DNA of 37,831 bases from contig NZ_MUYV01000021.1 of assembly GCF_002014855.1 (NCBI RefSeq), positions 1-37,831 on the forward strand, in the 5' to 3' direction. Under the pieces are notes generated by a model that was not told the DNA's origin, did not search any database, and saw only the letters and a program-made list of their open reading frames with translations. A program made the translations under genes and the position numbers. Source of the stretch: Moraxella porci DSM 25326 (GTDB lineage Bacteria > Pseudomonadota > Gammaproteobacteria > Pseudomonadales > Moraxellaceae). This document shows, piece by piece, positions 5,892 to 17,785 of the stretch. Position 1 is the first letter of the stretch. Every line of letters begins with the position of its first letter.

Positions 5892-8642
5892 TCAGCTAAG
5901 CGATTCGATGATTGCTTGTTTTAATGCCTGAAGCATCGCATCACTCAAAGGCTTGCCGTCACCAGCACTCAAATAAAACACATCTTCGGCACGCTCGCCC
6001 AAGGTGGTGATGCGCGCGCCATGCACTTCGATGTTCAAGCGACTAAATACAGCGCCAACTTTGGCCAGCAGCGAAGGGCGATCTTTGGTGATCAGGTGCA
6101 TCTGTTGATGACCTTGATGTGCCAATGGCGTGGCTGGCGTAAAATAAATCTGTGTCGGCACGGTGAAGTGCTTAAGCTTACCCTCAGGATTAAAGGTCTT
6201 CACTGGCGGACAAATCCCGCCATGTTTAAGCCCTTCGCTCAGCCCGTGTATCATCACATCGATGCGCTCAGGACTGTTCATCAATGATGCTTGCTCGTCT
6301 GTGATCATCTGATCGATCAGCACATAAGAATCCACCGCCGTACTCACGCCATCGATATTTGCTGATAAAATCGTCGCATCCAACACACTAAGCCCCAGCT
6401 GATCGAGAATGCAGACCGTGGTGGCGAATAGATTGTCTTGATCTGGGGTGCAGATCAACAGCTGCATACCGCGCAGCGACAGTTCTTTATGCTCGCGCAA
6501 AGCGATGATCGGCTCGCCTTGCTTAAGCTTATGTTCTGCTGCTAGGATTTCTGCAGATTGCCAAGCGATGTCTTGATGTTTTTGTTTTAAAAAATATTCC
6601 TCGCCAAAGCTTGACCACAGCGTCTGTAAGCGCGCATCATCGACCATCGGCAACAGATCTTGGGCTTTGTTTTTGCGGTTTTCGATCACCAGATCTTTGT
6701 CGGTGACATGACTGCCTAGGCTATGCACCCGATGCACAGAGATGTACAGCTGCTTGAGTAGAGCGGCGCGCCAAGTATTCCACAGCTGGCTGTTGGTGGC
6801 ATTCATATCGGCGACGGTCAGCACATATAGATGGTTGAGCCGCGTGATACTGCCGGTAAATTCAGCAAAATTGGCGATGACTTCAGGATCTGAGATGTCT
6901 TGCTTTTGGGCGGTCAAAGACATGGCCAGATGCTCAAGCACCAGCCAGCGCACCAGCTCAGCATCCGACTCATTCATGCCGTGCGCCAAACAAAACTCAT
7001 AAGCATCCACCGCACCCAGCTTGCTATGATCACCGCCACGACCTTTGGCGATGTCATGAAAAATGGCGGCGATGACCAAAATGTCCTTACGGGTGATTTT
7101 TTGATAAACTTCACTGACCAAGCCAAAATCCTCGGCGCGCGCTTCATCCCCAAAGCGGTGCAAAATCCGCACCAACAGCAGGGTATGGGCATCCACCGTG
7201 TAGCGATGAAACAGATCATACTGCATCAGCCCCATGATTTTGCCAAAGGCAGGCAGATAATTGCCCAGTACCCCAAATCGCTTCATCAGTCTAAGGCGGT
7301 GAAATAGATAATTGCCTTCTTGCAGATTCATCAAAAACAGCCGTTGATGCGCCTCATTGGCACGATATTCCTCATCAATCAGGCTACTGGCCAGATAGAT
7401 GGCTCGCAAGGTACTGGCGGCAATTTGGCGAATGCCTTGACGACCCATCACCAAAAAAATCTTCAATAAATTGATCGGATGCTGCTCAAAGGCATCAGCA
7501 CGACGAATGGCGATCTTGACCGGTCGCTCACCTTCGCCTGTGATATCGGCATCGGATTGCACCAGACAAAAATCATCGTCGATGTCCACCATCCGCGCTG
7601 TGGTTGCCAGATAATTTTCATAAAAATACTCGCACAACACTTCGGAAAATGCCGCCACTTTCATCGCATGGCGATAATACAGGCGCATCATCGCCTCAAG
7701 TGCTGCAGTGATGTCTCGGTGCGTGGTGTGGTCGGTGTGCAGATAATAGCCAAAGCGCTGAGCGATGTTTTTTTGGTGATCGAATAACAGTCGCTCTTCG
7801 CCGCGTCCTGTCAAGGTGTGCAAATGATGGCGAATGCACCACAAAAAACGCCGTGCTTGGGTAAGTGCGTGATATTCTTCTTCATTGATAAAATCAGTCT
7901 TGGCCAGTGCGCTCAGATCTGACTGCCCAAAATAAAAGCGACCCAGCCAGCCGATCATTTGCAGATCTCGAAGTCCACCGGGAGCATTTTTGATGTTCGG
8001 TTCAAGGTTGTATTCGGTGGCATTGTGCGCAAGGTATCGCTCTTTGGATTCTGCCATTTTTGCTGCATAAAATGACTTGGCGTCCCAGATTTGCTTGACT
8101 GTCTGATAAGGAAATTCTGCCAATAAAGCATTACCTGCCAATAATCGCGCTTCGAGCATGGCGCTGGCGATGGTCTGATCGGCTGCAGCAAGCTTGGCCT
8201 CATCTAGGCTGCGTACCGAAAAAGCAGGGGTGATGCCAATATCCCAAAGCCGTGCCACAAAAGCTTCTATCTTTGATTTGATGGCATCAGGGTTATTACC
8301 GATCAATAAGATATCAATGTCGGATGCGGGCAGCAGTTCACCACGACCATAGCCACCGACCGCAAACAATGCAACATCTTGTGAAAAACAAGACAGCTCA
8401 AACAGCCTTTGTAAGATCACATCGATGGCCAGTGTGCGAATGTGAATCAATTGTTCAATGTGATGCACCGCATCGATGCCATAAGCGACCACTTGACTGT
8501 CGATGGCTTGATTTAAGGTGTTTAGATAGCTTTGGATGCGTGTGGTGTCATCGTCCGAGCCGTCGAGCATTGGCGGCGTGTCGATTTGTAGATGCAGATG
8601 TTGGCAAAGCTGCATAAAGCAAGTGATGGCAGTGTTTGACAT
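5892..8642 (-). CDS. glnD: Bifunctional [protein-PII] uridylyltransferase / uridylyl-removing enzyme GlnD
   Basis: The 916-residue protein is the nitrogen sensor that adds UMP to PII proteins when glutamine is low and removes it when glutamine is high. The order of domains is complete. The nucleotidyltransferase motif GGYGRGELLPASDIDIL (96-112) has the metal-binding D108 and D110. A GlnE-linker-type helical section follows. The HD hydrolase domain contains FHDIAKGRGGDHS near residue 525. Two C-terminal ACT domains start near 725 and 838 for glutamine sensing. Length is close to the usual 860-900 residues. No clear ribosome-binding site precedes the ATG. A terminator for the upstream map gene lies before it, so glnD likely has its own promoter. 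Confidence 0.96.
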   Translation of the reverse strand: MSNTAITCFMQLCQHLHLQIDTPPMLDGSDDDTTRIQSYLNTLNQAIDSQVVAYGIDAVHHIEQLIHIRTLAIDVILQRLFELSCFSQDVALFAVGGYGRGELLPASDIDILLIGNNPDAIKSKIEAFVARLWDIGITPAFSVRSLDEAKLAAADQTIASAMLEARLLAGNALLAEFPYQTVKQIWDAKSFYAAKMAESKERYLAHNATEYNLEPNIKNAPGGLRDLQMIGWLGRFYFGQSDLSALAKTDFINEEEYHALTQARRFLWCIRHHLHTLTGRGEERLLFDHQKNIAQRFGYYLHTDHTTHRDITAALEAMMRLYYRHAMKVAAFSEVLCEYFYENYLATTARMVDIDDDFCLVQSDADITGEGERPVKIAIRRADAFEQHPINLLKIFLVMGRQGIRQIAASTLRAIYLASSLIDEEYRANEAHQRLFLMNLQEGNYLFHRLRLMKRFGVLGNYLPAFGKIMGLMQYDLFHRYTVDAHTLLLVRILHRFGDEARAEDFGLVSEVYQKITRKDILVIAAIFHDIAKGRGGDHSKLGAVDAYEFCLAHGMNESDAELVRWLVLEHLAMSLTAQKQDISDPEVIANFAEFTGSITRLNHLYVLTVADMNATNSQLWNTWRAALLKQLYISVHRVHSLGSHVTDKDLVIENRKNKAQDLLPMVDDARLQTLWSSFGEEYFLKQKHQDIAWQSAEILAAEHKLKQGEPIIALREHKELSLRGMQLLICTPDQDNLFATTVCILDQLGLSVLDATILSANIDGVSTAVDSYVLIDQMITDEQASLMNSPERIDVMIHGLSEGLKHGGICPPVKTFNPEGKLKHFTVPTQIYFTPATPLAHQGHQQMHLITKDRPSLLAKVGAVFSRLNIEVHGARITTLGERAEDVFYLSAGDGKPLSDAMLQALKQAIIESLS

Positions 8643-8670
8643 AGGGTCTTTGGTCTAATACCGAAATTTC

Positions 8671-8703
8671 AAAAAAAACAGGGGCAGTCCATATAGACGC
8701 CCC
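8671..8703 (-). terminator. Terminator downstream of map
   Basis: On the minus strand GGGGC and GTC pair with GAC and GCCCC (one bulge, 6-nt loop), followed by a run of eight T. It lies 24 bp after the map stop codon and before glnD. Confidence 0.75.
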
Positions 8704-8727
8704 AAAGTGCATGAGATCATCAGATCA

Positions 8728-9516
8728 TCATTTATTCAAAAAGCTTAAGTCTTCTTCGGGGCGAGCGGTGGTGACGATACAGCCGTCATCGGTGACGATC
8801 AGTGTATGCTCCCATTGGGCAGACAGCTTACGGTCTTTGGTGATGGCGGTCCAGCCGTCTTTCATGACTTTGGTCTGCCAGACGCCTTGGTTGATCATCG
8901 GCTCGATGGTGAATGCCATGCCAGTTTTTAGCTCGACGCCTGTGCCTGCTTTGCCGTAGTGCAGCACTTGTGGCTCAGCATGGAAAGTCTCACCGATGCC
9001 ATGACCGCAGAATTCACGCACGATGCTAAAACGCTCAGGCTCGACGACTTTTTGGATGGCTGCACCGATGTCACCGAGTCTTGCGCCATTTTTGACGACT
9101 TTCATGCCAGCGTACAGCGCTTCTTGGGCGACGCGGCAGATGCGTTCGGCCATCACTGAGCCTTCGCCGACGATCCACATCTTGGAAGTATCGCCATAAA
9201 AACCATCAACAATCACGGTGGTGTCGATATTGATGATATCGCCATCTTTTAATAGGCGTTCGTGGTCAGGAATGCCATGACAGACCACATGGTTGATGCT
9301 GGTGCAGATGGATTTTGGGAAGCCGTTGTAGTTGAGCGGTGCAGGAATAGCGCCGTGATCTAGGATGAATTGATGTGCCAAATCGTCAAGCTTACCTGTG
9401 CTGACACCCACTTTGACATAGTCATCAAGCATGATGAGCACATCAGCGGCAAGCTTGCCAGCAATTTGCATTTTTTCGATTTGTTCGGCAGTTAAAATAG
9501 GAATATTTTTGCTCAT
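8728..9516 (-). CDS. map: Type I methionine aminopeptidase
   Basis: This cytosolic metalloenzyme removes the N-terminal methionine from nascent proteins. All metal ligands and catalytic residues of the family are visible in the 262-residue version: H80 (VVCHGIPD), D98 and D109 (NIDTTVIVDGFYGDT), H172 (FCGHGIG), H179, E205 (TIEPM) and E236 (WEHT). There is no N-terminal zinc-finger extension, so this is type Ia. ATG 9516 (MSKNIPILT) matches the family start, although its ribosome-binding site is poor. An in-frame ATG at 9558 would add 14 residues and has a weak GCGGT upstream. A terminator follows the gene. Confidence 0.96.
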   Translation of the reverse strand: MSKNIPILTAEQIEKMQIAGKLAADVLIMLDDYVKVGVSTGKLDDLAHQFILDHGAIPAPLNYNGFPKSICTSINHVVCHGIPDHERLLKDGDIINIDTTVIVDGFYGDTSKMWIVGEGSVMAERICRVAQEALYAGMKVVKNGARLGDIGAAIQKVVEPERFSIVREFCGHGIGETFHAEPQVLHYGKAGTGVELKTGMAFTIEPMINQGVWQTKVMKDGWTAITKDRKLSAQWEHTLIVTDDGCIVTTARPEEDLSFLNK

Positions 9517-9651
9517 AATAATTTCAAAATAAAAATGGTCATGAAAATTCACAACCATTTTACCGCAAATGATAAGTTTTCACAAATCAGCATCATGATT
9601 TCACAAGATATTTTTGTAAATCGTTATAATCATGCCAAATGACAAAAGCGA

Positions 9652-9987
9652 TCAATCTTCATCGAGTAAATCTTGCTCACGAGCGGCTTGCAAGATGATG
9701 CTAGAGCGGTTGCCACTGCGGCAAAAGATGTGCAATGGGCGTTCGGTTCTATTAAAAAAGTCAGCAAATTCTTGTACATGACGCATCTCAAGCATCCCAC
9801 CGCTAAAAGGAATGTGTGCATAGATGATGCCATGTTCAGTGGCAGCAGCTTTGATGGCGTCGCTCGTTGGTTGACCTGCTTCTTCGCCATCAGGACGGTT
9901 ATTGACTAGAGTTTTGTAGCCTTGTTCGGCAAGTGCCTTGACATCATCGACAGTGATTTGACCTGAGATGGTAATGGTATCGCTCAT
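9652..9987 (-). CDS. DUF442 / TIGR01244 family phosphatase-like protein
   Basis: The 111-residue protein belongs to the beta-lactamase-hydrolase-like (DUF442) phosphatase group. The cysteine-phosphatase loop is visible as HIFCRSGNRSS, with C89 as the predicted nucleophile and R94 as the phosphate-binding arginine. The N-terminal TISGQI and the NNRPDGEE stretch (29-36) are also typical. In other bacteria this domain is found alone or fused to a persulfide dioxygenase-like metallo-hydrolase and linked to sulfide handling. Here it stands alone, and the substrate is unknown. AGGA before the ATG supports the start. It reads away from fadH, with which it shares a 274-bp spacer. Confidence 0.85.
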   Translation of the reverse strand: MSDTITISGQITVDDVKALAEQGYKTLVNNRPDGEEAGQPTSDAIKAAATEHGIIYAHIPFSGGMLEMRHVQEFADFFNRTERPLHIFCRSGNRSSIILQAAREQDLLDED

Positions 9988-10195
9988 GAGGAATCCTTAA
10001 TGATAAAAGTTATGAGTAGCTTACTCTGATTTTTTGGTTTTGGCAAATGGTTTGTGCTGGGGCAAGTGTGTTAAAGCTGCGGTGATGGGTTATAAATTTG
10101 GCTAAAAATCATTGATTAATTAAAGCGTACATCAGTGCACTGACTGCTTGGTCAAAACATAAATAGCATATTTAGAAAATTATAAAATATGCTAA

Positions 10196-12385
<2,190 letters not shown>

Positions 12386-12415
12386 AGTAGGTCTGAGGGT
12401 TCGCTAAGCTTTGCT

Positions 12416-13930
12416 TTAGCGATAACTCAATGCCTCAGCAATGTGCGCAGTCTCGATCGTCGCAGCGCCTGCCAAATCGGCGATGGTGCGTGCAACTCTC
12501 AGCGTGCGATGATAGCTGCGCGCAGACAAATTCAGCCGCGCCTGAGCCATCTTTAGCATCTGCTGGCCGTCACTGCCCAGTGCTGCCACTTGATCCAGAT
12601 CACTGGGTGTCAGCTGATAGTTGGCTTTGCCTTGGCGAGCGATGGCGATGTCTCTTGCAGCGACGACGCGCTCACGCACGGTCTGCGAATCCTCTCCAGC
12701 AGGTGCATTTTGTAGGTCATCGATCGGCATTGCAGGTACTGTAATGTGCAGATCGATGCGATCTAGCAGCGGTCCTGAGATCTTATCTTGGTATTTTTTG
12801 ATTTGTTCGGGGCGACAGCGACAGCGATCAGAAGGGTCGCCATGATAGCCGCAGGGACAAGGATTCATCGCTGCGATGAGTTGAAAATCTGCTGGAAATG
12901 AGACTTGAGCATTCGCGCGTGAAATAAAAATTTCTTTAGATTCAATGGGTTGTCTTAGAGTTTCTAAAGTTTTTCTATCAAATTCTGGTAGTTCATCTAA
13001 AAAAATTGTTCCAAAATGGGCTAAGGATATCTCACCGGGTTTGGGTTTTGAGCCCCCGCCAACCAGTGCCGCTGATGAAATGGTATGGTGTACCTGACGG
13101 AAAGGTCGCTCACCGAACTGATATTCCACCCCGGCGATGGAGTAAATGCTTGCCACTTCTAGGGCTTCATCTTCGCTCAGAGGTGGCAAGATGCTAGGCA
13201 GCCGAGATGCCATCATTGTCTTGCCAGAGCCAGGCGATCCTGTAAACAGCAGCGAATGTCCGCCTGCCGCTGCGATCTCAAGGGCGCGACGCGCATGATG
13301 CTGACCTTTGACATCCGCCAGATCCTGTGCATAGACCACGCCTTGACTGTGTATCGGTGCGCTAGCGACAGGCAACAGATCTGCTTGATTGTTATTGGCA
13401 CCGCTGACCACATCCAAATGCCGACATACCGCTGCCAGACTCTGTGCTGCCAACACCGTCAAGCCACCAGTTTTTGCTGCTTCATCGGCATTTGCAGTAG
13501 GGGTGATGAGCGTGCGCGTCTTGCCCTCACTTTTGGTGTGCTTGATGGCGCGCGCTACTGACAACGCGCCTGTGATGGCACGCAGATCACCATTGAGTGC
13601 CAATTCGCCAACAAATTCATACTCATCAAGTACTTGATCATCGATCTGACCGCTGGCCGCCAAAATCCCCATCGCAATCGGTAAATCCAGTCGCGCACCA
13701 TCTTTTGGCAGATCGGCAGGCGCCAGATTGATGGTTAGGCGGCGATTGGGAAATTCATAGCCTGAGTTGATCAATGCTGAACGCACCCGATCTTTGCTTT
13801 CTCGTACTGATGCTTCGGGCAGTCCAACGATGGTGAGTGCAGGCAAGCCTTGGGACAAATGCACCTCCACCAGTACTTGCGGCGCATGCAGACCAACGAC
13901 AGATCGGGTATAGACTTTGGCAAATGACAT
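12416..13930 (-). CDS. comM: ComM / YifB-type Mg-chelatase-like AAA+ ATPase
   Basis: The 504-residue protein is the ComM family helicase that promotes branch migration during natural transformation in the cytoplasm. The N-terminal domain has VGLPEASVRESKDRVRSA and the LTINLAPADLPKDGARLDLP block. The AAA+ core has Walker A GSPGSGKT near residues 227-234 and Walker B IFLDELPEF. A cysteine cluster, CPCGYHGDPSDRCRC, lies just before the DRIDLHI sensor region. Start ATG 13930 (MSFAKVYTRS) fits the family; the upstream in-frame ATG at 14005 would add a non-conserved 25-residue leader. It is convergent with fadH. Presence agrees with natural competence, common in Moraxellaceae, but competence itself cannot be read here. 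Confidence 0.93.
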   Translation of the reverse strand: MSFAKVYTRSVVGLHAPQVLVEVHLSQGLPALTIVGLPEASVRESKDRVRSALINSGYEFPNRRLTINLAPADLPKDGARLDLPIAMGILAASGQIDDQVLDEYEFVGELALNGDLRAITGALSVARAIKHTKSEGKTRTLITPTANADEAAKTGGLTVLAAQSLAAVCRHLDVVSGANNNQADLLPVASAPIHSQGVVYAQDLADVKGQHHARRALEIAAAGGHSLLFTGSPGSGKTMMASRLPSILPPLSEDEALEVASIYSIAGVEYQFGERPFRQVHHTISSAALVGGGSKPKPGEISLAHFGTIFLDELPEFDRKTLETLRQPIESKEIFISRANAQVSFPADFQLIAAMNPCPCGYHGDPSDRCRCRPEQIKKYQDKISGPLLDRIDLHITVPAMPIDDLQNAPAGEDSQTVRERVVAARDIAIARQGKANYQLTPSDLDQVAALGSDGQQMLKMAQARLNLSARSYHRTLRVARTIADLAGAATIETAHIAEALSYR

Positions 13931-14100
13931 AATCGCATCCGTGAATTTTATACTAAAATTAATCTCAATCTTAACATCAAAGCAAAACTTCTGGTAGTAT
14001 AGCACAACTGAAGATTTTCGCCAGTATGCGCAGCATCCACGATGGGTTTATCCGCGATCATTGATTGATATTTTACCATTATCAGAGAATCCAATCACCC

Positions 14101-14132
14101 AAAAAAACTGCCCAAGCTTAAAGCTGGGCAGT
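14101..14132 (-). terminator. Terminator downstream of the yihY-like gene
   Basis: On the minus strand ACTGCCCA pairs with TGGGCAGT, with further inner pairing around AGCTT, and is followed by seven T. It lies 15 bp after the stop codon. Confidence 0.85.
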
Positions 14133-14147
14133 GGTGTTATTGATCGA

Positions 14148-15650
14148 TCATTTATCTAAAAAGCGCTTAATTTCATTGATGCGCTGTTTGTTACGGCCAA
14201 ACAGATGATGAGCTTTTTTTAGTAAGCGCAAAATCTTCGTCAAGCGGCTTTCGGTAAAGGCTGCCTCACCATCAGGAATGATGACTGAATTGCCTGATGC
14301 ATCGATGGTGCGACGAGCATTATTGTCAAAGCCATGGGTCTCGCCAGTCTCGTCAGTATCCTCGGATACGATGCGAACGATGTCTTGTTTTTCGCGCAGT
14401 GGTGCAGTCTCAAATAAGGCTGCCAAAGGCATATCAAGCTCTTTGGTGGCACTGGTTTCGATCTTGTCCAAATGACGATACAGCTCCACAAACCAAGGAT
14501 CGTAATCAGCAGCCTCTAGCTGTTCTAGCTCGCTTCTGATTGGCAGTGGATACGGCAAGCTTTTATAAAACTGCCACAGATTGATGGTGGCCAGATTGGT
14601 TTTTAGGATGTATTCATTGTTTTTGGTTTCGGTAATGAAATCATTGCTCACCAACTGATCCAAATAAATACTCCACTTTGGCAGCTCTTTGCGACCAAGC
14701 ATGCCGCGCAGCTCATCTTCGCTGACGGTTTCGCCATTTTGATAGCGTTTATAAGCCAAATTTAGCATGTCTAGCAGACTTAGCAAAGGATGGCGTACTG
14801 GCACTTCTTTGGTTTCAAAGATCGTCAAGGTGTAGCTGATCTGAACACCAAGCAAGATCAAATTCCATGACAGATAAATCCATAGCAAGAAAATTGGCAA
14901 AGCAGCAAAGGCGCCATAGATCGCCTCATAGCTGGTAAAATTGGTCATCACAGTGCTGAACACTTGCTTTAGCGTCTCAAATAAGATGGCGGTGATGACA
15001 CCAGCGATCAGTGCATTTTTGATGGGTACTTGAGCTTTTGGAATGAACCAATACATCAAAATAAAGCCAGCAGCAGTAAAGAAAAATGAGATCACATACG
15101 CCCAAATGCCCCAGTCAATGCCATAGCCACCGATCTGGCGATTCAAAAAATCAACGCTCTGAATGGCGCTTGAGGCACCAAAAGCCACAGCCAAAATCAC
15201 AGGTCCTAGCGTGATGATCATCCAATAGCGGATGATGCTGGCCGCGCCGCCAGAACGGTCTTGGACGCGCCAGATTTTATTAAAAGCGTGTTCGATGGTG
15301 TTCAAAGTCATGATGGCGGTCACGAACAGCGCGCCGACACCGACCAAGCCTAAGTTACTGGATTTTTCGACAAAAGACTGCATATAGCCAGCGATTTGGT
15401 TGCTGGCTGAGGGGAATAGATTATCAGAGATCATCTGCTGCATCTGTTCGCGCAGATCGGCCAATGCAGGCACGCTTGAGAAAATTACCAAAACCACCGT
15501 CAACATCGGCACCAATGCCAATAAAGTGGTGTAGGTTAAGCTTGCAGCTTTTTGTTGGGTCTCATCTTCGATAAAATGGCGCACCAATAAACGCAGGTAC
15601 ATGAACCAAGCATGGTGAGCAAAAGGCAGTTTGTTGAGAAGGTTTGTCAT
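14148..15650 (-). CDS. YihY/BrkB family inner-membrane protein
   Basis: The 500-residue protein has the YihY (former 'ribonuclease BN') membrane domain: about six transmembrane segments between residues 35 and 290. It carries the typical block KAASLTYTTLLALVPMLTV near the N-terminus and FTSYEAIYGAFAALPIFLLW near residue 240. A long, polar C-terminal region of about 200 residues, partly acidic, faces the cytoplasm and is longer than in short members of the family. The molecular function is not established, and the older RNase BN name is wrong for this family. AAAGGA four bases before ATG 15650 decides that start over a slightly longer one at 15668. It has its own terminator. Confidence 0.9.
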   Translation of the reverse strand: MTNLLNKLPFAHHAWFMYLRLLVRHFIEDETQQKAASLTYTTLLALVPMLTVVLVIFSSVPALADLREQMQQMISDNLFPSASNQIAGYMQSFVEKSSNLGLVGVGALFVTAIMTLNTIEHAFNKIWRVQDRSGGAASIIRYWMIITLGPVILAVAFGASSAIQSVDFLNRQIGGYGIDWGIWAYVISFFFTAAGFILMYWFIPKAQVPIKNALIAGVITAILFETLKQVFSTVMTNFTSYEAIYGAFAALPIFLLWIYLSWNLILLGVQISYTLTIFETKEVPVRHPLLSLLDMLNLAYKRYQNGETVSEDELRGMLGRKELPKWSIYLDQLVSNDFITETKNNEYILKTNLATINLWQFYKSLPYPLPIRSELEQLEAADYDPWFVELYRHLDKIETSATKELDMPLAALFETAPLREKQDIVRIVSEDTDETGETHGFDNNARRTIDASGNSVIIPDGEAAFTESRLTKILRLLKKAHHLFGRNKQRINEIKRFLDK

Positions 15651-15931
15651 AATATCCTTTCTTGGCAAATTTGCTAACTATCTCTCTAGTGTAACAAATA
15701 TTGCTTAATTTTACAGGCTAAATTTGTGCAATTATGTATCAAAGTTTTAGACAATGTAAATATTTTGGCTTTTTTTGGATGGTGATGGGGTCGATGGATT
15801 GGGTTTTGTGTTACTGATGGGTGCTTTAATTTTTTTTGTTTTGTGGCGATGGATATTTGGTATAATAAGTGTTGATGCATTGATGCGTCAGCTTTGTATC
15901 AAGGCTGATGCTTTTTTTAAAAGGCCAAACA

Positions 15932-16543
15932 ATGACTGCTGCCCCTTATGTGCTAGTGTTATACGACACCACCAAAGACACCACCAAATCGCTTGCCTAT
16001 CTGATCGCCCAAGGGGTGATGGATGTAGGCATGGCGGTGAAGATTCGCCGTGTACCTAAGGTATCTGCTGTGTGTGAGCAGATTGCCGATGGTATTCCTG
16101 ATGAGGGTGATTTATACTGCACCCAAGATGAGCTGGCAGGCTGCGCGGGGCTTGCATTGGGCAGTCCGACACATTTTGGCAATATGTCAGCGAGCATGAA
16201 ATATTTTTGGGATAATACCGTGTCGCTGTGGTTGGCAGGGGATTTACAAGGCAAGCCTGCCTGTGTCTTTACCAGTACAGGCAGTCTGCATGGCGGCCAA
16301 GAGACGACGCTCGTCACCATGATGATGCCGCTGCTGCATCACGGTATGCTGCTGATGGGCTTACCCTATGCGCATTCTGAGCTATCGACTACCGCCCGTG
16401 GTGGTACGCCGTATGGGGCAAGTCATGTCTCAGGCACTCGCCATGAATTTGCCATCACTCAAGATGAAAAAGCTCTTGCCATCGCTCAAGGGACAAGACT
16501 TGCGACACTTGTCAAGCAGCTTGGCAAAGCAGGTCAAGCATGA
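15932..16543 (+). CDS. WrbA-like flavodoxin family NAD(P)H:quinone oxidoreductase
   Basis: The 203-residue protein has the flavodoxin-like fold. The phosphate-binding loop near the N-terminus reads VLYDTTKDTTKSLA (a variant of the usual TxTGxT loop). The GSPTHFGNMSASMKYFWDNT segment (about residues 80-100) and FTSTGSLHGGQETT (about 115-128) are characteristic of WrbA-type proteins that reduce quinones by two electrons using FMN. AAAGG seven bases before ATG 15932 fixes the start; an upstream in-frame ATG at 15908 lacks support. Its stop overlaps the next gene by four bases (ATGA), so the two are co-translated. Confidence 0.9.
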   Translation: MTAAPYVLVLYDTTKDTTKSLAYLIAQGVMDVGMAVKIRRVPKVSAVCEQIADGIPDEGDLYCTQDELAGCAGLALGSPTHFGNMSASMKYFWDNTVSLWLAGDLQGKPACVFTSTGSLHGGQETTLVTMMMPLLHHGMLLMGLPYAHSELSTTARGGTPYGASHVSGTRHEFAITQDEKALAIAQGTRLATLVKQLGKAGQA

Positions 16544-16965
16544 GAAAATCCAATAAACCAACCAAGCCTGCCAAGCCCATGCACCAAGCCTTAAAGCCAA
16601 CATGGGCTGTATGGCTATTGATAGCAGCGATCCTCTATCCGCTGGCTGTGTCGGTGAGTACAGGCGCGTCCTTGTGGGCAGGCGTAGCAGTGCAGCTACT
16701 TGGCCTGATACCAGCGCTGCTATGCACGCCTTTTATCTGGCGGGGCAATTCGCCTTATGCGCTGATCTGGGTAAGCATGGTGGCACTTGTTTATTTGGGC
16801 GCGGCAGGTGTGATGGCGCTACTGCGCCTTTATGAAGCGGCACCAGTGGCGGTATCGGTGGTGCAGTGCATCGAAGCGGTGCTATTATTGATCATCAACT
16901 GCCAATTATTCTTATTGCTTAAGCGCTTGCCTGCTATGCATAAACAAAACGCACAATTTAAATAG
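16540..16965 (+). CDS. DUF2069 family membrane protein
   Basis: The 141-residue protein has a lysine-rich, cytoplasm-facing start and about four hydrophobic helices (roughly residues 22-40, 44-64, 72-95 and 102-125). The pattern matches small DUF2069 inner-membrane proteins that are often found behind wrbA in gammaproteobacteria, including the WVSMVALVYLGAAGVM segment. No function is known. ATGA overlap with the wrbA-like gene indicates an operon. A hairpin downstream is shared with the convergent DUF3108 gene. Confidence 0.8.
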   Translation: MRKSNKPTKPAKPMHQALKPTWAVWLLIAAILYPLAVSVSTGASLWAGVAVQLLGLIPALLCTPFIWRGNSPYALIWVSMVALVYLGAAGVMALLRLYEAAPVAVSVVQCIEAVLLLIINCQLFLLLKRLPAMHKQNAQFK

Positions 16966-16995
16966 ACTTTCTAAGGTGGCTGCCAAGCCAACATA

Positions 16996-17022
16996 AAAGC
17001 CCTGACGACACATCAGGGCTTT
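16996..17022. terminator. Hairpin terminator between convergent genes
   Basis: AAAGCCCTGA (16996-17005) pairs perfectly with TCAGGGCTTT (17013-17022) around a 7-nt loop. It lies between the DUF2069 gene (plus) and the DUF3108 gene (minus). The T-tract is short on the plus strand. Confidence 0.7.
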
Positions 17023-17047
17023 GGTACTCTTGGTGTTGATGGGTGGA

Positions 17048-17785
17048 TTATTTATTAACCTTGGTCAATTCCATCGAGATGACCTTGCCATCGGCAGTTT
17101 GACTGACTTTGATGGGCAGATAATTGAGACTTGGAGCGAGCCAAAAGCTCGTCGCACGGTCGCGGTCATCATGGATGCGATCGATCCGCACCACATCATA
17201 AGTGCCTGCTGGCACAGTGATTTTGCTGCTACCGGCTTTTTTGAATCTAGTGGTTTCGATCGTTGTGCGTTTGACCAGTGGATATGAGCCGCTGAATTTA
17301 CCATCGATCAGCTCTTGACGGATTTGTGCTTCCAAACTCAAATCATCATACGCTTGGCGCGGCATGGCGATGGTGGTGGCCTTACCTTTATAGGTGCTGA
17401 CGACATTTTTGGCGCGATTATTAAATTGCACCGAATGTGTATTACCTACGCCCAAGATCCGAGCAGACATCGATGACGAGCTTGGGACGATGCGACCCCC
17501 TGATAGGCTGAAACTGGCGGTTTGGCTTAAGGTGGCGATGCCGGCAGCGCGAGCGTTGACGGTGTATTTGTAGTTATTGCCAGTTTTGACCAAAGTGCGC
17601 GTGGCAGTGCCAGTTTTGCCATCGGCACTGACTTTATAAGTCGCAGAATAGCCTGGCAAATCAGCCGCCTGCGCGATGAGTGGCGCGCTGGCAAGCGTCG
17701 TGGTTGCAGCAGTGGCCAATAGTACATTGCGCGTTTTTTGATTGATTTTGTGATCGAAAAATTTTTTTAACAGTGATTTTGTCAT
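17048..17785 (-). CDS. Secreted DUF3108 domain protein
   Basis: The 245-residue protein has a long basic signal peptide ending near AQAA (residues about 37-41). A DUF3108-type beta-rich domain follows, with features such as LPGYSATYKVSADG at its start, a central RTLVKTGNNYKYTVNARAAG segment, and the closing FWLAPSLNYLPIKVSQ near the C-terminus. The family is exported to the periplasm and its function is not established. ATG 17785 is chosen because GGAG lies seven bases upstream; an in-frame ATG four codons earlier is less likely. It is transcribed away from groESL and shares a 414-bp spacer with it. Confidence 0.85.
   Translation of the reverse strand: MTKSLLKKFFDHKINQKTRNVLLATAATTTLASAPLIAQAADLPGYSATYKVSADGKTGTATRTLVKTGNNYKYTVNARAAGIATLSQTASFSLSGGRIVPSSSSMSARILGVGNTHSVQFNNRAKNVVSTYKGKATTIAMPRQAYDDLSLEAQIRQELIDGKFSGSYPLVKRTTIETTRFKKAGSSKITVPAGTYDVVRIDRIHDDRDRATSFWLAPSLNYLPIKVSQTADGKVISMELTKVNK

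Noticed and set aside
6900..7307. Open frame antisense to glnD (135 codons)
   Set aside because: It lies wholly within glnD and has no supporting start signal or family features.
15686..15880. 64-codon minus-strand frame upstream of yihY-like gene
   Set aside because: Low-complexity, histidine- and lysine-rich composition in an AT-rich spacer, no ribosome-binding site, no family.
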